From contig JAPWGK010000006.1 of the NCBI GenBank assembly GCA_029641185.1, positions 620,001-684,000 of the forward strand: a DNA stretch of 64,000 nt. Direction: 5' to 3'. Positions 57,003-64,000 of this stretch are shown here, piece by piece; positions within the stretch are counted from its first letter, which is position 1, and the number at the start of each line of letters is the position of its first letter. Made by a program: the position numbers and the translations under genes. The stretch is from Pseudofabraea citricarpa. Lineage: Eukaryota > Ascomycota > Leotiomycetes > Helotiales > Dermateaceae. The notes beneath the pieces are model-generated. The model worked only from the letters and a program-made list of their open reading frames with translations. It was not told the origin of the DNA and searched no databases.

Positions 57003-58700
57003 TTAACAAATGTCTGTAACAGCAAGTCTTGCCGTTTTCTCGCCTGTACTTGATTCAATATCCATTGAGCTCGACACACCATCTCTTCCCACCCCATCCA
57101 ACGCTGGAATCTCAGAAAATGTTCCAAAATAATCTGCATCGTCGATCTCACGCTTGTGCTCCATTGGCCAGATGAGATCAAATAGCATATATAGGCCACC
57201 GGACACCACACATCCTAGGAACCAGGCTAACCAGTACAGATGAGTCCAACCATCCAAGACGACCGTGGAATCCTGGACGCGCTGAACGAAACCAGGTAGG
57301 AGGATCCAGACACCCATAACCCAAGCAACCGGGGCGCGCAGATTCCACCCACCCGTGTACCAGTAGATGCTCTTGGGAGACATCTCGTACAAATCTGTAA
57401 GCTTGAGGGTACATTTGCGCAGGATAAAGTAGTCTGCAAACATGATACCCATAAAGGGACCGAGGAAAACCGAGTAACCTCCCACAACAGTGAGGAAGTT
57501 AGTTGCACTGTTGAGGAGTTGCCATGGCTGCATAATAAAGACGCATGCAACCGTGATATAACCGCCTCGTCTAATGGTGAAGTATCGAGGGAACAAGGCG
57601 GCAAGATCAATTCCAGCAACAACTGCGTTGGAAGCGACAACCATACCGAATTGAGAAAAGATGAAAGCAATGGACGCAAAAGCGACGCCTGCTCTGGAGG
57701 AAGAGGAGTTATCATTGTACTCTTGGATGGCCGAGAGGAAGGCATATGGCTGCCAAAGAAGCTTCGTTGTTTGTGGGTAGAGCTGTGCAGCACATGATGT
57801 ACAGACAATACCAATGGCTGCCATGACGATAGTTCCTAATGGTACCATGATCAACTGGGCTAAGAATTGATCCTTTGGCTTGCGAGCATAGCGAGTGTAA
57901 TCCGATTGAGAGAACATGTGGGTCGCGTTACTTCCAATATTTGCTGTGATACCTGCAACGAAGGCCCATGCCAAAGCTGATCCTGTTTTTTGCTTGACTC
58001 CAGACACACCGCTCACATCAGCTATCAAAGCACCTCCACCATTCGCAGTCACCATCGACCAGATGAGAAGTACAAAGACCGTGGGAATAACACAAGCGCA
58101 TGAGATCATAAACGGGATACGGTATCTCTCAGGACTGATCCACATCAATGGCAAGCAAAGCAGGAAGAACAAAATAAAGGCCACAAAATCAGCAGTTGTC
58201 ATAGTCCCACCAGCGAGAGAGCCGCCAATATTCGTAAACGAAGGCCACAATGCTGCAATGAAAACCTTTAGACACTGTGCTCCATACCAGGTATTCGTTG
58301 CTGACCACACGAAAGATAGAAAGACCCGATTTGCCAGAGGGAAGTAACCTCCCCACATTCCCCAGATCGATCGTTGCCAGAAGGGAAAACCGATATGCCA
58401 TTTAGCTCCAGCGTGGCCTCCTGCGACACATACAAATCCCATGAAAATATTGGCAACGATGACAACAACCATAGCCTGCCAGACATTGAGGCCGAGGGAG
58501 ATGAGTGAGGAACCAGTAGTCCATCCTCCGACATTGAATGAACCAGTCACAACCCAAAGTCCTACAAAGTTCCAAGGTCCATAATTTCGACGAGAAGGAG
58601 GCAAAGGTCTTGTATCTTTGTTGATATAATCGTTCACATCTGTATCTAGATCACGTTGAACCTCGAGGCGTCGAAGCAATGGAATAAAGAAGCTCGCCAT
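57003..58700 (-). CDS. NCS1-family nucleobase/nucleoside/allantoin permease (Fur-type)
   Basis: Intronless 565-residue proton symporter of the plasma membrane; NCS1 Fur-type relatives carry uracil, uridine, allantoin, uric acid or thiamine. Family signatures are DTRPLPPSRRNYGPWNFVGL, the TM1 motif GSFNVGGWTTGSSLISLGLN, AGGHAGAKWHIGFPFWQRSI, LPLMWISPERYRIPFMISCA and AGITANIGSNATHMFSQSDY (TM6 region), and LGPFMGIMFADYFILRKCTL (TM10 region). About 12 membrane helices. The C-terminus is cytosolic and acidic (EHKREIDDADYFGTFSEIPA), a form that often carries sorting/turnover signals. It diverges from a 2OG oxygenase gene across 674 bases with GATA-type sites, and a Zn2Cys6 regulator is close by. 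The substrate cannot be read from the sequence. Confidence 0.9.
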   Translation of the reverse strand: MASFFIPLLRRLEVQRDLDTDVNDYINKDTRPLPPSRRNYGPWNFVGLWVVTGSFNVGGWTTGSSLISLGLNVWQAMVVVIVANIFMGFVCVAGGHAGAKWHIGFPFWQRSIWGMWGGYFPLANRVFLSFVWSATNTWYGAQCLKVFIAALWPSFTNIGGSLAGGTMTTADFVAFILFFLLCLPLMWISPERYRIPFMISCACVIPTVFVLLIWSMVTANGGGALIADVSGVSGVKQKTGSALAWAFVAGITANIGSNATHMFSQSDYTRYARKPKDQFLAQLIMVPLGTIVMAAIGIVCTSCAAQLYPQTTKLLWQPYAFLSAIQEYNDNSSSSRAGVAFASIAFIFSQFGMVVASNAVVAGIDLAALFPRYFTIRRGGYITVACVFIMQPWQLLNSATNFLTVVGGYSVFLGPFMGIMFADYFILRKCTLKLTDLYEMSPKSIYWYTGGWNLRAPVAWVMGVWILLPGFVQRVQDSTVVLDGWTHLYWLAWFLGCVVSGGLYMLFDLIWPMEHKREIDDADYFGTFSEIPALDGVGRDGVSSSMDIESSTGEKTARLAVTDIC

Positions 58701-58972
58701 TATTAAGGCGAAGCTATGGTGATAAAGTTGAAGGGAGTTAGAAGCTGAGAGCTTAGTCGAATGACTGCTCTGTGGAGCCTAGGGTTCCTTGCTTCCATAT
58801 ATACCCGCATTGCTTCCACCTCGTTATCATAGATATAAGAGTAACGATAAGCTTGCCCGACACCCATCCAAGGAGTGTATCTGTGGAGTCCATGTCCTCG
58901 AATAAGAATGACTATAAAAGTCGATCGTGTAAATCGAAGCATCCGAATATCAAGACTCAAGAGTGGAGTGTT

Positions 58973-58987
58973 CACGGAAGTACCGTG
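58973..58987. promoter_or_regulatory. CACGG-N5-CCGTG dyad, candidate Zn2Cys6 binding site
   Basis: CACGGAAGTACCGTG has exact five-base arms around AAGTA. An inverted CGG pair with a short spacer is the usual site form for dimeric Zn2Cys6 proteins, and a gene for one lies at 60.8-62.9 kb. It sits 272 bases upstream of the permease start and 387 upstream of the oxygenase start. Function inferred. Confidence 0.45.
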
Positions 58988-59020
58988 GACGTGGAGCCCG
59001 ATATCTTAGCGAGAGTTGGG

Positions 59021-59116
59021 CCGTTCAGCAGTTTAACAGTTGACGAGTCCAGCAATATACAGTATTGATTGGCTTGGGTGATATTTGTAAGGCTGCACGA
59101 TTGAACTGTTGAACGG
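59021..59116. repeat. Inverted repeat inside the shared promoter
   Basis: CCGTTCAGCAGTT (59,021-59,033) pairs with AACTGTTGAACGG (59,104-59,116), 13-base arms with one mismatch and a 70-base spacer. Each arm contains a CCG/CGG end. Confidence 0.6.
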
Positions 59117-59374
59117 AATCTGCTGATAAGATGTAACACTGCAGAAGTTTCAACGGTCATTGAACGACACCCCCACTATCATTGGCAATGGGTTCGTAGT
59201 TAATAGACCCAAAGAACCACCTTCATATGCGTTGTCGGCACTGTTTCCATATACATCAGCAAGCCAAATACTACTGAGATAGGAGATAGAAGGGTTAATT
59301 GAACCACCCGAAATTTGAGGTAATTCCAGTGCTTTCAACACGGCAGTGGATTGAATCAGGACTCAACCGCGACT

Positions 59375-60564
59375 ATGTCGGCCACAATCATAGAAACCGA
59401 GACGGCAAACCCAATAACCGTCAAACTTATGAACGGTCAGACAGTTACTGTTTCCTCGAACATCTCATCTGATCTCAATAACAATGAAATTCCCATAATC
59501 GATGTGTCCCGTATATATAGCCACGAACTGTCGGAACGTCAAGCAGTAGCCGAGCAAATCCGCGAGGCTGCATCTGGAATTGGCTTCTTCTATGTTGTGA
59601 ACCATGTATGCAATGTCAACCGGTTTTAGTACTATTTTATCTGACATGGTCTATCTAGGGCGTCGAATCATCGCTTGCTACGGGAGTTCTCGACCAAGCA
59701 AAGCGATTCTTTGCATTGTCAGAAGATAAGAAGATGGAGGTATACACGGGGCTTGTGCCAAACGAGTATGTTGGATTTCATCCAATGGAGCATTATAATC
59801 GAAACGGATGGAAGCAAAAAGGTATAAAAACCGGTAGTATTCTAAAAATATTAACTGACTTGGGCGCCATAGATCTTAGCGAAGCTTTCAACTGGGGTTA
59901 TTCGGCCCAGTATGATCCTGACGCAGTCGATAAAAATGAAAAGGAGGTTAGCATTTGGCCTTCCGATCTGCCAGGTTTCAAAGAATCTCTTTACGACTAC
60001 CATACAGCCCTCATGCAATTTTCCCGGAGACTGACTCGAATCTTTGCATTGGCTCTCCATCTACCCGAGAATGCATTTGATGAGTACATTAAGCGTCCCG
60101 AAGCTGGTATGCGGATTTTGCATTATCCACAACAAATACATTCTGTAAATGATCAGAACGGAATTGGTGCGCACACTGATGTAGAATGCTTCACTATTGT
60201 CACACAAGACAACTCTGGGGGGTTAGAGGTGCTGAGCAAATCTGGCAGCTGGATCAAGGCAAACCCAGTTCCTGGGTCGTTTGTCGTAAATATTGCTGAT
60301 TGCTTCATGCGCCAAACCAATGATTTCTTCAGATCAACAGTCCACAGAGTCATCAACAAGAGCGGGAGCGAGCGGTACTCGGCACCATTCTTTTGGGGCT
60401 TTAATCGGCAGCAGTTATTAACCCCTATTACTACATGTATCAGCGAAGCGAACCCTATGAAATATCCTATTATGACTGCTGGGGACTACTATGTATGGAG
60501 AACGAATAAGATCAAGAAGATGGATAAATTGGAAGAGGACGTTGCTTCCCAGGAGACTGTTTGA
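59375..60564 (+). CDS. 2-oxoglutarate/Fe(II)-dependent dioxygenase, isopenicillin-N-synthase-like
   Basis: Non-haem iron oxygenase with the DIOX_N plus 2OG-FeII_Oxy arrangement. The ATG at 59,375 gives MSATIIETETANPITVKLMN. Exon 1 (77 codons) ends GIGFFYVVNH, and the intron GTATGC...CTATCTAG joins GVESSLATGVLDQAKRFFAL; total 378 residues. The iron ligands are His249 and Asp251 in GIGAHTDVECFTIV and His306 in FRSTVHRVINK. Arg316 and Ser318 in ERYSAPFFW should bind 2-oxoglutarate. The N-terminal half includes HYNRNGWKQKGIKT, where substrates are often held. Fungal relatives include thymine 7-hydroxylase and gibberellin- or alkaloid-type oxidases. Pairing with an NCS1 permease favours a nucleobase-like substrate, but that is inference. 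It converges on the regulator gene, 206 bases away. Confidence 0.88.
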
Positions 60565-60770
60565 TGTGCCATATAGAAACGGATGGTAGTCAAATATGTA
60601 ACAGAAATCAAAGATTATGGGTAACTGACGCCAGATTTTCTTTTCCTTAAATGCACACAATCTTTGGAACTAGTGTGAGGGCATGCTATCTTCATGCTGT
60701 CTTGATCTACAAAGGAACCTTAAGCTGGTGATTGTATGACGATGTAGACTCAGGCAAATCGATTAATATC

Positions 60771-62878
60771 TTAGAAAAGATTCGACATATTGATGTCGGG
60801 TAAAGTAAATGCATCCCAGGAAGTGTCATCCATAGTCATAGGCCAATGAAAATCCCTTAAAAAGTCAAGTGACTCTACACTAGTTGTGTTGGTATCATTG
60901 TGAGTAGCATCTGTAACATGAGACCCAATATTTGGTTGCTGTGGCATTCCTGATATTACGGACACAGCGGTAGAAAGTTCAGGTTCGATTTCAGGGTCGG
61001 GTTCGTGCATTCGAGTAACATGGCTCCGAATACGAAAGCCTGCTTCCGCAGCAAAGTCAATAATACCCTTCAAGCTTTCTAGAAAGTCTGCCATGGCCAA
61101 TCTGTGTAAAATCAGCCTTTGCTCTATGGATATGTTAAAGACACGCACAATATTCTCCTGGCTCTTTGATGATCTGATTTTGATAGCGGTCTGGCAGTGA
61201 CACTACTCATAATATGGCCCACACCAGAAAGCTCTTGCAGCTGTAAACCATACTCAGCAAATATCTCTATATTAAGCCACAAATTCAAAATATCAAGACA
61301 TTCACAAGAGCATTAATAAAAACAGAGACTGAATGGATTAAACATACCAGGGGTTTTCCAAAAGCTCGGACATAATCTAGAGGGATTGTTTGCATACTAG
61401 CAATCAGGTTTTCAGCAGTCTGACAAGCATCAGCGAAGGTAGTCTCCTCAGTTGTGAAGGCTACCATTTTCACAAGCTGTCGAAATTAGAGACTTCCGGG
61501 ATTTTGGACATAAGAGCACCCACATGAATCGTGCAATAAATATTCGCAACCTGAAATCCACATCTATTCCTACCACTGTCAGATGATTTCAGATGGGCCC
61601 GGTGAAACTGAGGTAACAAATTCGTCTCCATTGTTGACAACTGCTTTAGGATGGATGCCACTTTAGATGGTGCATCGAGCCAATGCATTGCCATCTGTGC
61701 GTTCCGTTTCCTTCGAAGTTCTAAAATTGCGTGTTCCAAAATCCGATATAGATCAGTAGTGAAGTTCCACCCAACGAACCACTCCTCGAAGTCTCCATCT
61801 CTTCCAGAAACAAATGCGGGGTGATGAATGCCAACTGGATAACCCACAAAGGTTTGGGATTCAGGAGTTCGAATTAAATGTCCCATAATGCAGGCTGTAT
61901 GTATTTCCAACCTATACATACACCAGAAGATTCTTCTCCTGACCTCCTTACTACATACATCCAGAACTGAAGGCCAGCGCGATTCATTGTGAAATGCGTC
62001 TCGAGCTCCAATACCATGGTAAAGACCCATGAAGCGGTGTGAGAGGTTGGCATCACCCAATTGTGTGCCGATTAGTGATAATAAGGCATAGCTTCTAAGG
62101 ATATTGAGGTCATCTCCACACTGAGCTAAATCCGTTGGAACTAGTTGAAGTGCTTCAGCGAGATACTCTTCGGCATAAAATGCGTCATGTAGTTGTGGAG
62201 ACTCGTTATCAAATAGTGCTCCTTTTTTTGCATGCTGGGCACTCAAGGCACACATTGCTATGAGGCTGAGATATGACGACTCTGAATAAGGAAATGAGCC
62301 TTCCCTCCAACCAATCCAGAGTTCCTTTTCACAGAACAAGGGAAATCTAAACCCTGTCAGTGTATGTAGTGAAATAAACCAAACTTCAATACCGACATAG
62401 GATGGATAGAGTCTAAGTAGATGTCTATCAAAGATTTGATACTGTCTCGACTTTTGAACAGGCTTCCGTCGCCGTTGTTAAATCTGCTGGTGAGGATTGT
62501 GGTATCGCCGAAATCGCCTGATCCAGAAAAGTTGCGAGCTGCCTGTGTTTTAGGAATAGGCATACAGTTGCACTCATTGCATCTCGTGGTGGTAACATTA
62601 GGTAAGCATGGTTTGCTATCAGTTACTCCATTTCTGTTACTTGCTTGTGGTGGTGGAGTTCGCGACTGTCGGGAGACAATTGAGGCAGCGCCTCCACGAG
62701 GTTTAGTACCTCGTTTTTGTGGCACTCGCAGGCGAGTACATTCTTGGCTATGTTCGATACATGTTAGGCAACTCGCCGTTGGTGGTGATGCAAAAGACTG
62801 TGCCTTGCATTTGAGACCTCTGCGATGACAGAAGTCACATGCTCTGGTAATGCGTCGTTGCTTGCGAAGAGGCTCCAT
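60771..62878 (-). CDS. Zn2Cys6 fungal transcription factor
   Basis: The DNA-binding domain begins at once: MEPLRKQRRITRACDFCHRR, with cysteines at 14, 17, 24, 37, 40 and 47 (C-x2-C-x6-C-x12-C-x2-C-x6-C). An ATG ten codons upstream (62,908) is in frame and could be the true start. A basic linker, KRGTKPRGG, follows. The fungal-specific middle homology region includes SYLSLIAMCALSAQHAKKGA, RSYALLSLIGTQLGDANLSH and RRIFWCMYRLEIHTACIMGH. The 3' part is split by short introns: GTGGGT...TCGACAG before LVKMVAFTTEETTFADACQT, another after VRAFGKPL (GTATGT), and GTGCGT...TTACACAG before ADFLESLKGIIDFAAEAGFR. The tail is acidic with SLDFLRDFHWPMTMDDTSWD, a likely activation region. Probably the pathway-specific regulator of the adjacent permease and oxygenase. 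Confidence 0.88.
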
Positions 62879-63371
62879 GCAAGGGGTACGAGGAAATCTT
62901 CCAACCAACTTCTACGAGAGTGCTTCTTTGATGGCCCGCGCCATGTAGGTGTGAGTTAGGTAAGTAATTGCCGTGTTAAGACTTCGATTGACGTTGAGTG
63001 GGATGTTGACCAAAACTCAATCGTCACGTGGATGTATGGGCTATTGTCGGCTCCTAATCTTCGTAGTTTTTAAGAGCTTCACTTTTAACCTCTTTCGGCA
63101 TCATGGTAGTTATATGTTCCTTCATTCCCTTGTTTATTGGGCCAGGGGAAATTGAATGGTTGATCCTCTATATCAGTTTTTTCTATGATATGGATGATTC
63201 TTCAATTTGCCTGTTTTTTTAAGATACCTAGGTACCTAGATACATATAAGCACTCAATTTAACTTCGGCTTACTTGGTAAATAATTTCCATTTGAAAATT
63301 GCTATGCAATTTTGGTCTGTAATTCTTTCTATAGACTTTACTAAGCTAAGACATCGAAGCTACAGAGAAAG
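62879..63371. other. Intergenic, promoter of the regulator gene
   Basis: 493 bases. A CACGTG box is near 63,025. AT-rich sequence and TACCTAGGTACCTAGATA (63,225-63,242) occupy the right part. No CGG-N5-CCG dyad like that of the shared promoter is seen here. No gene. Confidence 0.5.
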
Positions 63372-64000
63372 TCAACAATTTTCGTGGATCATCTTGTAGG
63401 AAGCACTTCTTTTAGGATACCACCTCCTCGCATATTTATAGCCGTACATCAACACCAAGAACGCTCCAATCAGTGCAACAAAATGCTCCATCCATCTCAG
63501 TGCCTTTACAGACTTGCTTATGTGAATTCCAGTGCTTGCTGCCTCAACTGCCATAACAGAAACCCAAGTATCAGTCAGTCCGTGTGCATTGTTTAGTGAC
63601 TGGTTTTGAAAACAGTGATAATCACTACACTCTGCCGCTACTTCCACATCTGGCACGTATGTTCTTACCCGAGAGGAATTTCCCAAACTTGTTCCAGTAG
63701 CACTGACTGCTTCGACAGATGTCCACAGCCAAAAGCCAGCCATAGTAAAGTTCGTTTCAAACCCGTCTTTCTCGGTCTCGCCAATTATTTCGTGCAATCC
63801 ATTCTTGTCCTCGGAATTTACTCCCCAGAAACGCCACCTCATTACTTCAGTTGCTCCGTTCCAGCTTGCATAGAAGACGGTCAGAGACTCGGGATCATCC
63901 GTTTTGGAGTATGTCCACAAAGCCGGTGGTTGGTGCGGCTTACCGACCCAGCTGTCTACCTTGTATGCACGATAATTGCCTGTATACATTGGAATCCTGG
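63372..64000 (-). CDS. Arylsulfotransferase-like membrane protein, C-terminal part (runs off the right edge)
   Basis: The frame is open to the window edge, so the N-terminus is missing. The segment GNYRAYKVDSWVGKPHQPPA followed by LTVFYASWNGATEVMRWRFW is the closing blade signature of fungal ASST-domain (beta-propeller) proteins. Several N-x-S/T sites (NFTMAG, GNSS, NQSLNN) and C-x4-C (CSDYHC) indicate a secreted or luminal domain. A single membrane span, HFVALIGAFLVLMYGYKYAR, then a short basic tail ends the protein. Stop at 63,372-63,374. Enzymatic activity of the fungal members is mostly untested. It is on the same strand as the regulator; membership in the cluster is uncertain. Confidence 0.7.
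   Translation of the reverse strand, partial: RIPMYTGNYRAYKVDSWVGKPHQPPALWTYSKTDDPESLTVFYASWNGATEVMRWRFWGVNSEDKNGLHEIIGETEKDGFETNFTMAGFWLWTSVEAVSATGTSLGNSSRVRTYVPDVEVAAECSDYHCFQNQSLNNAHGLTDTWVSVMAVEAASTGIHISKSVKALRWMEHFVALIGAFLVLMYGYKYARRWYPKRSASYKMIHENC

Larger units (their letters stand above)
58701..59374. promoter_or_regulatory. Shared divergent promoter, permease / 2OG oxygenase
   Basis: A 674-base head-to-head spacer. Six HGATAR motifs (AreA/NIT2-type) are visible: TGATAA near 58,720, TTATCA near 58,824, CGATAA near 58,845, TGATAA near 59,124 and two AGATAG near 59,277-59,288. It also holds CACGG-N5-CCGTG at 58,973-58,987, CTATAAAAG near 58,911-58,919 and ATTGG (CCAAT complement) near 59,068 and 59,181. 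Confidence 0.55.

Overview
The window is nuclear DNA of a filamentous ascomycete (Pezizomycotina). The genes are broken by many short introns of about 50-60 bases with GT...AG ends and CTAAC/CTGAC-type branch points. They encode typical fungal proteins: class V myosin, BUR1 kinase, GDP-mannose transporter, ERMES subunit MMM1, MIPC synthase SUR1 and a Zn2Cys6 regulator. Placement in Leotiomycetes is a guess from overall resemblance and was not tested. I found no tRNA, rRNA, CRISPR or intact transposon.

Layout, left to right. Positions 1-22.7 kb hold housekeeping genes: the 5' part of a class V myosin, 3-phosphoglycerate dehydrogenase, NAP1, a P5B ATPase (YPK9/ATP13A2 type), a CFA-like methyltransferase, a 51-residue three-exon protein that may be a complex I accessory subunit, BUR1, the GDP-mannose transporter and a PLP1-like phosducin. 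Positions 23-34.6 kb hold a PAR32-like (DUF3602) protein, a C78-family ubiquitin protease, seryl-tRNA synthetase, Rheb and the cohesin release factor Wapl. Positions 35.6-41 kb bring uracil phosphoribosyltransferase (FUR1) and URC1, a GTP cyclohydrolase II-like uracil catabolism protein, within 2 kb of each other, with ELF1 between them. Positions 41-45.6 kb are gene-poor and rich in simple repeats, with one small spliced serine-rich gene and two doubtful reading frames. Positions 45.7-56 kb hold ribosomal protein eS1, a Rab18-like GTPase, an ABHD11/IMO32-like hydrolase, a coiled-coil gene with an in-frame stop, acireductone dioxygenase, SUR1 and MMM1. Positions 57-63 kb look accessory: an NCS1 nucleobase-type permease and a 2-oxoglutarate/Fe(II) oxygenase are divergent from one 674-base promoter, followed by a Zn2Cys6 regulator. 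The window ends in the 3' part of an arylsulfotransferase-like gene.

The most interesting part is the permease / 2OG oxygenase / Zn2Cys6 trio. Its shared promoter carries a CACGG-N5-CCGTG dyad and six GATA-type motifs. I read it as a candidate nitrogen-regulated pathway for uptake and oxidation of a pyrimidine-like or related heterocycle, but the substrate is unknown. Also notable are the FUR1-URC1 neighbourhood, a TGACTCA (Gcn4/CPC1) site just upstream of the serine biosynthesis gene, the single in-frame stop at 49,996-49,998, and an 8-base CCTAGGTA unit present in one copy of a repeat and absent from its sisters.
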